64,000 nt of DNA from Sva-07 sp963698435 (GCA_963698435.1 CAVOQV010000007.1:124001-188000), one strand, 5' to 3'. Shown: positions 15,958 through 25,495, counted from the first letter of the stretch. Made by a program: numbers and translations. The notes: a model not told the origin generated them from the letters alone.

Positions 15958-17144
15958 CCACACTCGACCAGCCACCCACCCTGTCGGCACCGCCCGACGC
16001 CACCGGCCGCTTCGGCGAGTTCGGCGGGCGATTCGTGCCCGAGACCCTGGTGCCGGCGTGCCAGGAGCTCGAAGCGGCGTTCGACGAGGCCTGGGCCGAC
16101 CCCGACTTCCGCGCCGAGCTGACGCGGGTCCACACGCAGTACTCGGGACGTCCGTCGATCATGACCGAGTGTCACAACCTCGGCGAGCAGCTCGGCGTCC
16201 GGCTGATCCTCAAGCGTGAGGACCTCAACCACACCGGTTCGCACAAGATCAACAACGTGATCGGCCAGGCGCTGCTCGCCAAGCGGATGGGCAAGAAGCG
16301 CATCGTCGCCGACACCGGCGCCGGCCAGCACGGGGTGGCGTCCGCAACCGCCGCCGCGCTGATGGGTCTCGAGTGCACCGTGTACATGGGTGCCGTCGAC
16401 GTGGCCCGCCAGGAACTCAACGTGTTCCGGATGAAGCTGCTCGGCGCCGAGGTCCACTCCGTCGAGAGCGGGAGCCGGACGCTGAAGGACGCCGTCAACG
16501 AGGCGATGCGGCACTGGGTGGCGAACGTGACCGACACCCACTTCTGCCTCGGGTCGGTCGTCGGTCCGCACCCGTATCCGTACATGGTGCGCCAGTTCCA
16601 GTCCGTGATCGGCGACGAGGCGCATCGCCAGATCGAGGAGATGACCGGGGCGATGCCCGACGTCGTCGTTGCGTGTGTCGGCGGCGGATCGAACGCGATG
16701 GGGATCTTCAGCGGGTTCGTCGACGAGCCGGGCACACGCCTCGTCGGCGTCGAACCCGCAGGCGGTGCGGCGATCGGGCGCGGTGTGCCCGGCGTCGTCC
16801 ACGGGATGCGCAGCAACCTGATGCAGGACGAGGTCGGCCAGGTCGAAGAAGCGCTGTCGATCTCGGCTGGGCTCGACTACCCGGGTGTCGGACCCGAACA
16901 CTCCCACCTCGCCTCGATCGGACGGGCCGAGTACCCGTCGGTCACCGACGACGAAGTGGTCGAGGGGTTCCAGCTGCTGTCGAGGACCGAGGGCATCATC
17001 CCGGCGCTCGAGTCCGCGCACGCCGTCGCATGGATCTCGCGGGAGGCCCCGAACATGCAGGGCCAGACCGTGCTGATGAATCTGTCCGGGCGCGGCGACA
17101 AGGACGTCGCCCAGATGATGGACATCCTGGCGGAGCGTCTGTGA
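15954..17144 (+). CDS. trpB: Tryptophan synthase beta chain
   Basis: A 396-residue PLP enzyme joining indole and serine. It shows GRFGEFGGRFVPETLVPAC, the PLP lysine in NHTGSHKINNVIGQALLAKRMGK, ADTGAGQHGVASATAAALMGL, GSRTLKDAVNEAMRHWV, HFCLGSVVGPHPYPYMVR, CVGGGSNAMGIF and the phosphate-binding serine region LMNLSGRGDKD. It overlaps trpF upstream (ATGA) and trpA downstream (GTGA), so the three are translationally coupled. Confidence 0.97.
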   Translation: MTTLDQPPTLSAPPDATGRFGEFGGRFVPETLVPACQELEAAFDEAWADPDFRAELTRVHTQYSGRPSIMTECHNLGEQLGVRLILKREDLNHTGSHKINNVIGQALLAKRMGKKRIVADTGAGQHGVASATAAALMGLECTVYMGAVDVARQELNVFRMKLLGAEVHSVESGSRTLKDAVNEAMRHWVANVTDTHFCLGSVVGPHPYPYMVRQFQSVIGDEAHRQIEEMTGAMPDVVVACVGGGSNAMGIFSGFVDEPGTRLVGVEPAGGAAIGRGVPGVVHGMRSNLMQDEVGQVEEALSISAGLDYPGVGPEHSHLASIGRAEYPSVTDDEVVEGFQLLSRTEGIIPALESAHAVAWISREAPNMQGQTVLMNLSGRGDKDVAQMMDILAERL

Positions 17145-17932
17145 TCGCGAGCGACCTCACCTACGGTCGGCTCGAGACCGAGTTCCGCGCCAAGCGCGAC
17201 GCCGGACGCAAGCTACTGGTGCCGTACATCACCGGTGGGTACCCCGGTTGGCAGGCGGCGATTCGTGCGTGCGCGGCCAACGGTGCCGATGCCGTCGAGA
17301 TCGGCATCCCGTTCTCCGATCCGGTGATGGACGGTCCGGTGATCCAGCAGGCATCGCAAGCTGCACTGGAGAGCGGCGTGACGCCCACCTCGATCCTCGA
17401 CGAGGTCCCCTCGCTCGACGTCGAGATCCCGCTCGCCGTGATGACGTACTACAACCTCGTCCACCACCCGGGGCCCACGCGGTTCGCCGCCCAGTTGAAG
17501 CGGGCAGGCATCAGCGCTGCGATCCTTCCGGACCTGCCCTTGGAGGAGTCGGGTCCGTGGTGCGAGGCGGCCGATGCCGAGGGCGTCGAGACGATCATGC
17601 TCGCCGCGCCGACCGCTCCGGACGAGCGTTTGCCGAAGGTGGCGGCACGCTGCCGGGGGTTCGTGTACTCGGTCGGGTTGCTCGGCGTGACCGGTGAGCG
17701 GGAGTCGCTCGCCGAGACAGCGACGGCGCTGGCCGCTCGCCTGAAGCAGATCACCGACACGCCCGTGCTGGTCGGTGTCGGGGTGTCCAACGCCGAGCAG
17801 GCGTATCAGGCCACCCGCGTCGCCGACGGCGTGATCCAGGGCGCCAGTGTGGTGCGCCGCCTGATGGGCAGCGGCCCCGATGCCGTCGGCGAGTACGTCG
17901 CCGAAGTTCGCGCCGCCATCGACGCCCGGTAA
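17141..17932 (+). CDS. trpA: Tryptophan synthase alpha chain
   Basis: A 263-residue TIM barrel releasing indole from indole-glycerol phosphate. KLLVPYITGGYPGW, ADAVEIGIPFSDPVMDGPVIQQASQAAL (catalytic Glu), PLAVMTYYNLVHHPG, AAILPDLPLEES (catalytic Asp) and GFVYSVGLLGVTGER mark the family. The GTG at 17141 overlaps the trpB stop. The gene ends 3 bases from a converging nitroreductase gene, leaving no room for a separate terminator. Confidence 0.95.
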   Translation: MIASDLTYGRLETEFRAKRDAGRKLLVPYITGGYPGWQAAIRACAANGADAVEIGIPFSDPVMDGPVIQQASQAALESGVTPTSILDEVPSLDVEIPLAVMTYYNLVHHPGPTRFAAQLKRAGISAAILPDLPLEESGPWCEAADAEGVETIMLAAPTAPDERLPKVAARCRGFVYSVGLLGVTGERESLAETATALAARLKQITDTPVLVGVGVSNAEQAYQATRVADGVIQGASVVRRLMGSGPDAVGEYVAEVRAAIDAR

Positions 17933-17935
17933 CAC

Positions 17936-18589
17936 CTACCCGAGCGCCGGGCCGTCGAACCGGTTGCGGGTTGCGAACGACGCCACGGGTCTCCGCTTGA
18001 GCCGGGTGGGTTGATGCACCGGATGGCCGAGGAAGATCGTCGTGACGAGCGCGTGGTGTTCGGGGAGGCCCAACGCCGGGGCAGCCGCAGGCTCGACCCG
18101 GCTGAGGAACGTCGTCATCACGCCTCCCAGACCGTGTGCGCGCGCCGACAGCATCAGGTTCCAGCAGAACGGGTAGATCGACGCGCCACCGGTGACCGGC
18201 TTGCGATCGAGGTCGGCATCCATCATCGCCACATCCGCGAGGTTCGCGGCGACGGCGAGCACGACGGGGATCGTGTCGATGTGCTCCAGCAGGGCATTCG
18301 CCTTGTTGGGCGTGATGTCGTGGGGCTTGACGTAGTCGACAACGTTGAACGGCGTTCCACCGACCATGGCGGTCTCGAGGTACTCGTCCCAGACCGGTTG
18401 CATCAGGGTGGCCAGTTCGCGCCGCAGCGTGCGATCGTCGACAACGGCGACGCGCCACGGCTGACGGTTGCCGCCCGACGGAGCGAAGCGCGCATCGTCG
18501 AGGATGCTCGCAACGGTCGCGTCGTCGACCGTCTCGTCGGTGAAGTCACGAACGGTCCCGTTCGTTCTGATCGCGTCGCGGAGGTCCAT
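17936..18589 (-). CDS. Nitroreductase family protein
   Basis: A 217-residue FMN-dependent nitroreductase-fold protein. It has the N-terminal RTNGTVRDFTDETV, the FMN-contacting FAPSGGNRQPWRVAVVDD, GGASIYPFCWNLMLSARAHGLGGVMTTFL and the C-terminal FLGHPVHQPTRLKRRPVASF. The substrate is unknown. TACCGT (minus strand, 18597-18602) ends 7 bases before the ATG. It is convergent with trpA and downstream of aconitase on the same strand, separated by a palindrome. Confidence 0.88.
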   Translation of the reverse strand: MDLRDAIRTNGTVRDFTDETVDDATVASILDDARFAPSGGNRQPWRVAVVDDRTLRRELATLMQPVWDEYLETAMVGGTPFNVVDYVKPHDITPNKANALLEHIDTIPVVLAVAANLADVAMMDADLDRKPVTGGASIYPFCWNLMLSARAHGLGGVMTTFLSRVEPAAAPALGLPEHHALVTTIFLGHPVHQPTRLKRRPVASFATRNRFDGPALG

Positions 18590-18611
18590 ACGCCGAACGG
18601 TAACCGTTGCA

Positions 18612-18630
18612 GCAGGGGTCTGACCCCTGC
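18612..18630 (-). terminator. Perfect 9-bp-arm palindrome after aconitase
   Basis: GCAGGGGTC-T-GACCCCTGC lies between the aconitase stop (18636) and the nitroreductase promoter on the same strand. It could stop the aconitase transcript. There is no T-tract, and the same core (GGGGT..ACCCC) appears after fda. Confidence 0.4.
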
Positions 18631-18635
18631 GTACA

Positions 18636-20923
18636 TCAGTTGGCGGCGGCGACTTTCTGGCGGACGATGTTGAGCGCGGAGCCGGCCTTGAACCACTCGA
18701 CCTGCTCGGGGCTGAAGGTGTGGACTGCCTCGAAGTCGATCGTGGTGCCGTCGGGCTTCACGATCTGGCACGTCACGTTCTGACCGGGAACCGGAGGGAG
18801 CCCGAGCACGTTGAGGCGGTCGTCCTCATCGATCAGGTCGTAGGTGTCGGGGTCGGCGAACGTCAACGGCAGGAGGCCCTGCTTCTTCGCGTTGGTCTCG
18901 TGGATGCGGGCGAACGACCGGGCCAGGATCACCAGGCCGCCGCGGAACCGAGGCTCCATCGCGGCGTGTTCGCGTGACGAACCCTCGCCGTAGTTGCGGT
19001 CGCCGATCGCCACCCAGTTGATGCCGGCCTCGTGGTAGCGCATCGCGATCTCGGGATACGGGCGGTACTCGCCGTCGGTGATGTCCTTGCCGACGCCCGC
19101 GTCGCCGCTGTAGGCATTGATCGCGCCGGCGAACAGGTTGCCCGAGATGTTCTCCAGGTGGCCTCGGTACTTCAGCCATGGCCCGGCGGCCGAGATGTGG
19201 TCGGTGGTGCACTTGCCCTGCGCTTTCATCAGGACCGGCAGGGAGTGGTAGTCGTTGCCGTCCCACGCGAGGAACGGTGCCAGGAGTTGTAGGCGATCGG
19301 ATGTCGGTGACACGGCGACCTCGACGCCCGAGCCGTCGGCTGGGGGAGCGGTGTAGGTGTCGACGCCCGGGTCGTAGCCGGCGTCGGGCAGCACTTCGCC
19401 GACCGGCTCGGCGAGCGTGATCTCGGTGCCGTCGGGTGCGGTGATCGTGTCGACGGTGGGATCGAAGTCGAGGCGGCCGGCGAGAGCGATCGCCAGAACG
19501 GTGTCGGGCGACGTGACGAAGCTGAGCGTCTTCGCGGAGCCGTCGTTGCGCTTGGGGAAGTTGCGGTTGAACGAGTTGACGATCGTGTTCGCTTGCCCGG
19601 TGATCGATTCCGGACGTGACCACTGGCCGATGCACGGGCCGCAGGCGTTGGCGAGGACGGTCGCGCCGATCGCCTCGAGATCCGCGAGCAGGCCGTCGCG
19701 CTCGATGGTCGCTCGCACCTGCTCCGAACCCGGCGTGATCAGCAGTTCGCACTTCGCGGTGAGGCCGGCGGCAGCGGCCTGGCGGGCGATCGAGGCGACC
19801 CGCGTGATGTCCTCGTACGAGGAGTTCGTGCAGGAACCGATCAGGCAGGCGGACGGCTCCAGCGGCCAGTCGTTCTCGCGAGCCGCAGCACCGACGCCGG
19901 CGGCGCCGACCTTGTGGGCGCGGTCGGGGGAGTGGGGTCCGTTGATCAGCGGCTTGAGTTCGTCGAGGTCGATCTCGATCAGCTGGTCGTACACGGCGCC
20001 GTCGTCGGCGCGCAGGTCGACCGCGACCTCGTCGGCGGCGTCGGCGATTGCCTCGCGGCCCGTCGCCTTCAGGTAGGCGGCCATGTTGGCGTCATAGGGG
20101 AAGTGTGACGTGGTGGCACCGATCTCGGCACCCATGTTGCAGATCGTTGCCTTGCCGGTGGCGGAGATCGAGTCGGCGCCGGGACCGAAGTACTCGACGA
20201 TGGCGCCGGTGCCGCCCTCGACGGTGAGCACGCGGGCGACCTCGAGGATGACGTCCTTCGGGCTCGACCAGCCGCTGAGCGTGCCGGTGAGCTTGACGCC
20301 GATCACCTTCGGCCAGCGAACGTTGAACGGGAAGCCGGTCATCACGTCGACGGCGTCCGCCCCGCCGACGCCGATCGCAATCATGCCGAGACCGCCGGCG
20401 TTCGGGGTGTGGCTGTCGGTGCCGATCATCATCCCGCCAGGGAAGGCGTAGTTCTCGAGCACGACCTGATGGATGATGCCCGAGCCGGGCCCCCAGAAGC
20501 CGATTCCGTACTTGGCTGACACCGAACGCAGGAAGTCGTAGACCTCCTTGTTGGTGTCGACCGCGACGCCGAGGTCGATCGTGGCGCCGACCTTGGCCTG
20601 GATGAGGTGGTCGCAGTGCACGGTCGACGGCACCGCAGCTTCGGACAGGCCGGCGGTCATGAACTGCAGGAGCGCCATCTGGGCGGTGGCGTCCTGCATC
20701 GCGACACGGTCGGGTCGGAAGTCGTTGTACGTGACGCCTCGCTCGATCTCCTCGTTCGCATCGGCGAGGTGATTGATCAGGATCTTCTCGGTCAACGTGA
20801 GCGGGCGGCCGAGACGTGCCCGGCCGGCGGCGACGCGCCCGGGAGGCTCGCGTAGACGCCCTCGACGAGCTCGATGGGGGTGGTGGCACCGTTCGTGCTG
20901 GGATCCTGGCTGGCATCGGTCAT
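18636..20923 (-). CDS. acnA: Aconitate hydratase (one-base frame break near the N-terminus)
   Basis: A roughly 762-residue aconitase of the mitochondrial-like branch, interconverting citrate and isocitrate. It shows GRPLTLTEKILINHL, IGTDSHTPNAGGLGMI, the cluster cysteines CLIGSCTNSSYEDI and ANACGPCIGQW, the linker, and the swivel domain with GDRNYGEGSSREHAAMEPRF. The natural start is ATG 20923 (MTDASQDPSTNG...VYASLPG), but one base is missing near 20838-20844 (CGCGCCCGGG), so the reading frame appears to start elsewhere (up to 21008). TATAGT ends 7 bases before the ATG: probably leaderless, and overlapped by the operator shared with the GntR gene. Confidence 0.92.
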
Positions 20924-20928
20924 GTAGA

Positions 20929-20946
20929 CAACTATAATACAAGTTG
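20929..20946. promoter_or_regulatory. Divergent promoters and candidate GntR operator
   Basis: CAACT (20929-20933) and AGTTG (20942-20946) form an inverted repeat with an 8-bp AT-rich centre. TATAAT (20933-20938, plus) can serve the GntR gene, and TATAGT (20931-20936 read on the minus strand) serves aconitase. An inverted repeat covering both -10 boxes is what an autoregulating repressor of both genes would need. Binding is an inference. Confidence 0.55.
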
Positions 20947-20997
20947 GCCGCTGCGCAACCAGCCGACAACGCAGTGCAGCGGCCGTCGGGAGACAAC

Positions 20998-21725
20998 ATG
21001 CGACACATCCGCTACCAGGAGATTGCCGAGGAGTTGCGGCAGCGCGCGATCGAGTCGCCCTCCGGATCCGTGTTGCCGTCGGAGGCCGAGATGTCGGCCG
21101 AGTTCGGTGCTTCCCGGGTGACGATCAGACACGCGCGCTCGAGCTGGTGCGCGAGGAAGGCTTGATCGCGGCTCGTCAGGGTTTCGGCTGGTTCGTCGCC
21201 ACCGAGCCGGTTCCACAGAGTCTCGAGTCGTTGGCGACGATCGAGTCGCACGTCGAGGGCGTCGGAAAGCTGTCGGAGCGCAAGATCGAGGAATTCGCGT
21301 ACGAGACCGCGCCGGAACGAGTCGAGCGGGTGCTGGGCGTCGACCAGGTGCTGCGGGTGAAGCGGGTCAATCTCGCCGACGGCCATCCGTTCGCAGTGGT
21401 GACGGTGTGGTGCCCTGCGGAACTGGGGGCACACCTGTCTCGGCGCGATGTCGAGCGGCGCCCGTTCTACGAACTGCTCGACGTCAAGCTTCGTGGAGCC
21501 ACCCAGACGATCGGCGCCGACCTCGTCGACGCCGCAGACGCCCAGCTCCTCGGCGTACCGGCCGGATCGCCGGTGTTGAGGTGTCAGCGCACCACAACCG
21601 ACGACTCCGGCCGCGCCGTGCTGCTGAGCGAGCATCTGTTCCCGGCACACCGCACCGAGTTCGTGGTCGACCTGCCCCAGGCCGAGCCGTCGATGACCCC
21701 CAGCGGCTTGCGCATCGTCGAGTGA
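20998..21725 (+). CDS. GntR/HutC-family transcription regulator (one-base frame break)
   Basis: A regulator of about 242 residues. The N-terminal winged helix is HIRYQEIAEELRQRAIESPSGSVLPSEAEMSAEFGASRVTIR. A UTRA-type effector domain follows (ERVLGVDQVLRVKRVNLADGHPFAVVTVWCP, LLGVPAGSPVLRCQRTTTDDSGRAVLLSEHLFPAHRTEFVVDL). One base is missing around 21130 in ACACGCGCGC: the first frame runs into a false stop, while the second gives ALELVREEGLIAARQGFGWFV, the expected wing. GGGAG lies before ATG 20998. Divergent from aconitase with a shared operator, it may control central carbon flux; the effector is unknown. Confidence 0.85.
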
Positions 21726-21745
21726 CGTCCACGTACGCTGGGGTC

Positions 21746-22963
21746 ATGGGTATGGTCGAGACGTTCCGGTCCGTTGTGCAGTTCAAGAAGCCGACGCTCG
21801 ATCCGACCGAACGTCGATTGCAGCGTTGCGTGTCCGTCGACGACATGCGGAGCATCGCTCGGCGCCGGTTGCCGCGAGGCGTGTTCGACTACATCGACGG
21901 GGCAGCGGAGGACGAGCGTTCGATGGCCCGCAACGTCGACGCGTTCGGGCGGTATCAGTTCGAACCGCGAGTGCTGCAGGATGTCAGCAATCTCGACACG
22001 TCCACCGAGTTGTTCGGTCGATCGTGCGCGATGCCCTTGATCATCGCTCCGACGGGATACACGCGCATCGCCCACTCCCAGGGTGAGCTAGCTGTTGCGC
22101 GAGCGGCGAAACGCGCCGGTATCCCGTACTCGTTGTCGACGATGGGCACTCGGTCGATCGAAGAGGTCGCGTCGGTGTCCGACGGCGACAAGTGGTTCCA
22201 GATCTACACCTGGCGCGACCGGCCGCTGGTCGAGGAGCTGGTGGGCCGAGCCAAGGAGGCGGGATACACCACGGTCTGGCTCACCGTCGACACCGCCGTG
22301 CTGGGACGCCGGGAACGAGACGTGCGCCGAGGATTCACGCTGCCGCCGAAGATCGGTCCCGGGACGCTGATCGACGGTGCCGTCCACCCCGGCTGGACGC
22401 TCGATTTCCTGCGCAACGAGCCGATCAGGTTCTCGAACGTCGTCGGGCGCAGCGAGCTCGACGGTTCCACACCGATCTCCTTGGCGAAGAAGGTCGCCGG
22501 TCACTTCGACCAGTCGTTGTCGTGGAAGGACATCGAATGGCTCCGTTCGATCTGGGACGGTCCGATCGTTCTCAAGGGAATCCAGACCGTCGCCGACGCC
22601 AAGCAGGCCGTCGCGGCGGGCGTCCAGGGCATCGGTCTGTCGAACCACGGCGGGCGACAACTCGATGACGCCCCCGTTCCGCTCGAGCTGGTCGAACCTG
22701 TTCGGGACGAGTTGGGCGAGGACGTCACGATCATCTGCGACGGCGGAGTTCGTCGCGGCAGCGACATCGTCAAGGCCGTGGCGCTCGGAGCCGACGCGGT
22801 CACGGTCGGTCGCCCGTACCTGTATGCCCTCGGCGCTGCAGGCGAGCGCGGGGTCGATCAGCTCCTGGCGTTCATGCGTGAGGGAATGGAGCGCACCATG
22901 GCCCTCACGGGTGTCCGATCCGTCGCCGAGATCGACCGGACGCTCGTCGCGCGGAAGCGCTGA
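21746..22963 (+). CDS. FMN-dependent alpha-hydroxy acid dehydrogenase (L-lactate dehydrogenase type)
   Basis: A 405-residue TIM-barrel flavoenzyme. It shows SVDDMRSIARRRLPRGVFDYIDGAAEDERSM, PLIIAPTGYTRIAH, YSLSTMGTRSIEEVA, WFQIYTWRDR, VWLTVDTAVLGRRERDVRRGF, the catalytic Lys in GPIVLKGIQTVADA, the active-site His in IGLSNHGGRQLDDAP, and IICDGGVRRGSDIVKAVALGADAVTVGRPYLYAL. The substrate could be lactate or another 2-hydroxy acid. ATG 21746 is chosen since TACGCT ends 6 bases upstream. It lies 20 bases after the GntR gene. Confidence 0.92.
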   Translation: MGMVETFRSVVQFKKPTLDPTERRLQRCVSVDDMRSIARRRLPRGVFDYIDGAAEDERSMARNVDAFGRYQFEPRVLQDVSNLDTSTELFGRSCAMPLIIAPTGYTRIAHSQGELAVARAAKRAGIPYSLSTMGTRSIEEVASVSDGDKWFQIYTWRDRPLVEELVGRAKEAGYTTVWLTVDTAVLGRRERDVRRGFTLPPKIGPGTLIDGAVHPGWTLDFLRNEPIRFSNVVGRSELDGSTPISLAKKVAGHFDQSLSWKDIEWLRSIWDGPIVLKGIQTVADAKQAVAAGVQGIGLSNHGGRQLDDAPVPLELVEPVRDELGEDVTIICDGGVRRGSDIVKAVALGADAVTVGRPYLYALGAAGERGVDQLLAFMREGMERTMALTGVRSVAEIDRTLVARKR

Positions 22964-23028
22964 GACCGGGGGCTGGCCGTTCTCGCCCTGGTGCGTCGCC
23001 GAAACGGCTGAGCTGCGACACTCGCCTG

Positions 23029-23679
23029 ATGCAGCTCAACCTCACCGCCGATCAAGTCCTGACCACCACGCGTTCGGTGCGAAAGCGGCTCGACTTCGAC
23101 CGGCCGGTCGAGCGAGCGGTCGTGGAGGAGTGTCTCGAGATCGCGCTGCAGGCGCCGACCGGGTCGAACAGCCAGGGGTGGCAGTTCGTCTTCGTGGAGG
23201 ACCCTGCCAAGAAGCAGGCGCTGGCCGACATCTACGCGCGCAACTTCGCCAAGTACGCCTCGATGGCGCGTTCCAACCAGTACCAGCCCGGAGATCTCCG
23301 TTACGAACAACGCGACCGGGTCACCGAGTCCGCCACCCATCTCGCCCAGAACTTCCACCGGGCGCCGCTGATGTTGATCCCGTGCATCGAGGGCCGCCTC
23401 GATGGAGTGCCGGCATTCGCCGGTGCCTCGCAGTGGGGTTCGATCCTGCCCGCTGTCTGGAGTTTCATGATGGCGCTGCGCGAGCGTGCCATGGGCTCGG
23501 CATGGACCACGATCCATCTCATGGACGGCGGCGAAGCGGAAGCGGCCGAGCTGCTGGGCATCCCTCATGACCGGTACACGCAGGCTGGCCTGTTCCCGAT
23601 TGCGTACACGATCGGGACCGATTTCCAGCTCGCCAAGCGTCTCCCACTCGACACCGTGATGCACTGGGACGCCTGGTAG
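23029..23679 (+). CDS. Nitroreductase family protein
   Basis: A 216-residue FMN reductase-like protein. It has TTRSVRKRLDFDRPVE, APTGSNSQGWQFVFVEDPAKKQ, WGSILPAVWSFMMALRERAMGSAWTTIH and a C-terminal GTDFQLAKRLPLDTVMHWD. This layout is typical of actinobacterial nitroreductases of unknown substrate, distinct from the one at 17936. A GACACT hexamer ends 6 bases before the ATG. An enoyl-CoA hydratase gene follows on the same strand. Confidence 0.86.
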   Translation: MQLNLTADQVLTTTRSVRKRLDFDRPVERAVVEECLEIALQAPTGSNSQGWQFVFVEDPAKKQALADIYARNFAKYASMARSNQYQPGDLRYEQRDRVTESATHLAQNFHRAPLMLIPCIEGRLDGVPAFAGASQWGSILPAVWSFMMALRERAMGSAWTTIHLMDGGEAEAAELLGIPHDRYTQAGLFPIAYTIGTDFQLAKRLPLDTVMHWDAW

Positions 23680-23740
23680 CAGACGAGCACCGCCGGCGTC
23701 CGTTCGTCGGCGTCGATGCGATGGTGCGAAACTCGGCGCC

Positions 23741-24562
23741 ATGTCCGATCGCGTCCTCATCTCCATCACCGACGGCGTTGCCGACGTCGTGTTCAACCGT
23801 GCCGACAAGCGCAACGCCCTCGACAACGCCATGTTCTCGGCGATCGCCGAAGCCGGTGAGCAACTCAAACAGGAGTCCGGGGTTCGGGCGGTCGTGCTGT
23901 CGGGTGACGGCGCCTCGTTCTGCGCAGGTCTCGACTTCTCGTCGTTCCAGGCCATGGCAGGTGGCGACGACGCGTCCAGCGCGGCAACCCGCTCCGACGG
24001 CAATCCCGGTCAGATGAAGGACGGACGGATCACCCACCTCGGCCAGCAGGTCTGTTGGGTGTGGCAGGAACTCGCGGTTCCCGTGATTGCTGCGGTACAC
24101 GGGCATGCACTCGGAGGTGGCCTGCAGATCGCCCTCGGCGCGGACATTCGCATCGTGCATCCCGACACGAAGATGTCGGTCCGCGAGGTCTACTGGGGGC
24201 TCGTGCCCGACATGACCGGTACGTTCGTGCTGTCGAAGCTCGTCCGGCCCGACATCGCCAAGGAGCTGACGTTCACGGCGCGCGTGTTCTCCGGGACGGA
24301 GGCTGCCGAGATGGGACTGGCCACCCGCCTGAGCGCGGACCCCAAAGCCGATGCGATGGTGCTTGCCCGCGAGATCGCATCGATGAGCCCCGGGGCGGTG
24401 CAGGGGTCGAAGGCGCTGTTCAATCGCATCCTGGACGAAGGTGCCGCAGAGCAGTTCGCGGCGGAGCGCGCCACGATCGGGGAGCAGATCGGCTCGCCGA
24501 ACCAGATCGAAGCGGTCATGGCGGGATTCGAGAAGCGGCCACCCGTCTATTCGGACGTCTGA
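23741..24562 (+). CDS. Enoyl-CoA hydratase/isomerase family protein
   Basis: A 273-residue crotonase-fold protein. It shows VADVVFNRADKRNALDNAMF, the first oxyanion loop ASFCAGLDFSSF, the second oxyanion loop AAVHGHALGGGLQIALGADIRI, DTKMSVREVYWGLVPDMTGTF and the C-terminal helix FAAERATIGEQIGSPNQIEAVMAGFEKRPPVYSD. The last block is usual for a subgroup acting in lipid or steroid degradation, but the substrate cannot be assigned. A GAAACT hexamer ends 7 bases upstream of the ATG. The gene converges on the hydrolase at 24611. Confidence 0.87.
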   Translation: MSDRVLISITDGVADVVFNRADKRNALDNAMFSAIAEAGEQLKQESGVRAVVLSGDGASFCAGLDFSSFQAMAGGDDASSAATRSDGNPGQMKDGRITHLGQQVCWVWQELAVPVIAAVHGHALGGGLQIALGADIRIVHPDTKMSVREVYWGLVPDMTGTFVLSKLVRPDIAKELTFTARVFSGTEAAEMGLATRLSADPKADAMVLAREIASMSPGAVQGSKALFNRILDEGAAEQFAAERATIGEQIGSPNQIEAVMAGFEKRPPVYSDV

Positions 24563-24565
24563 GTT

Positions 24566-24594
24566 CGTACGGGCGGTGGCGGCCGACCGGTACG
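24566..24594. terminator. Possible hairpin between converging genes
   Basis: CGTAC (24566-24570) and GTACG (24590-24594) flank an imperfect GGCGGT/ACCGG stem in the 48-bp gap between the converging hydratase and hydrolase genes. Weak, and no T-tract. Confidence 0.25.
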
Positions 24595-24610
24595 TGACCC
24601 GCGACGTCCG

Positions 24611-25405
24611 TCAGGCCGACCAGAAGGCGCGGAGTCGTTCGACGAAGCGGTCGGGATCGACGAGGTGGGGGTAGTGGCCGTGGTCGACCCAGTACTCGAC
24701 GGTGCTGTTGACGATCCGTCCGCGGAGCCAGTCGCCGTAGCCGTCGCCGGGATCGAGTCCGAACAGAGCGAGGTAGGCGACGTCGTTGCCCGCGTAGCCG
24801 GCGAGCGCCGTGTCGACCGTGGCGGCGATCTCGTCCTCTGGCTTCGTCAGCAGCAGCTCCCACACGCCGAGCACCACCTCGTGTTGCGGTTGGCGTAGGC
24901 CGTTCACCCGGGCGACCTCGTCGGCGGGGAGTCGGTCGCCCATCATCATCTCGAACATCGCATCGACGACGAGGCGGTAGTGCTCTGGATCGCGCAACAT
25001 CGCCTCGGCGGGCATGAGCTGGGCTTTGAACGAATCGAGCTGCAACGACTGGTCGATGTCGACGATCGTCGAGAACGGGAGCATCGATCCAGCGGCCGTT
25101 GCGACGATGCCGCCGAGCGAGTGCCCGACGATGTGGGGTCGTTCGACGCCGGCATCAGCAACGACCGCAGCGACGTCACCGGCCATCGAGCCGAGGTCGT
25201 AGTTCGCTGCGTTGCCCGACTCGCCGTGGCCCCGCAGATCGAGAGTGATCACCTCGTGGGTGCTGGCCAATCGTTCCGTGACCGGGTCGAACGACGCAGC
25301 CGACTCGGTGATGCCGTGAACGAGCACCACCGGGACACCCGAACCGGTCCGGCTCCACGCGATCGATGTGCCGTCCGGGGACGTGGCGGTGTGCTCATGC
25401 GTCAT
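24611..25405 (-). CDS. Alpha/beta hydrolase
   Basis: A 264-residue hydrolase. It has VPVVLVHGITESAASF (oxyanion), EVITLDLRGHGESG, the nucleophile elbow HIVGHSLGGIVATAAG (Ser), a helical cap, and VDHGHYPHLVDPDRF holding the catalytic His. The substrate is unknown. ATG 25405 (MTHEHTATSPDG) is preferred to an upstream GTG/ATG because GACAAT ends 6 bases before it and the extra N-terminal residues look non-coding. Confidence 0.86.
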   Translation of the reverse strand: MTHEHTATSPDGTSIAWSRTGSGVPVVLVHGITESAASFDPVTERLASTHEVITLDLRGHGESGNAANYDLGSMAGDVAAVVADAGVERPHIVGHSLGGIVATAAGSMLPFSTIVDIDQSLQLDSFKAQLMPAEAMLRDPEHYRLVVDAMFEMMMGDRLPADEVARVNGLRQPQHEVVLGVWELLLTKPEDEIAATVDTALAGYAGNDVAYLALFGLDPGDGYGDWLRGRIVNSTVEYWVDHGHYPHLVDPDRFVERLRAFWSA

Positions 25406-25465
25406 GGCGAGATTGTCGCACGATGCCGAAGCGTCGGGGAGTACCCGGTTCACGAGCGAACGAGC

Positions 25466-25495
25466 TTCCCCATCGGCTGGGGCGTGCCCTATGAT
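25466..25495 (+). promoter_or_regulatory. Possible promoter in the gltB leader
   Basis: TTCCCC and TATGAT (25490-25495) are 18 bases apart, about 125 bases before gltB. The 215-bp gap upstream of gltB is the longest in this part and also holds a small GACCG/CGGTC hairpin. No riboswitch is recognised. Confidence 0.3.

Noticed and set aside
18636..21008. An aconitase start at 21008 overlapping the GntR gene
   Set aside because: The extra N-terminus is Arg/Cys-rich nonsense; MTDASQDPSTNG from 20923 is family-like and has a promoter directly upstream, with one missing base explaining the frame.
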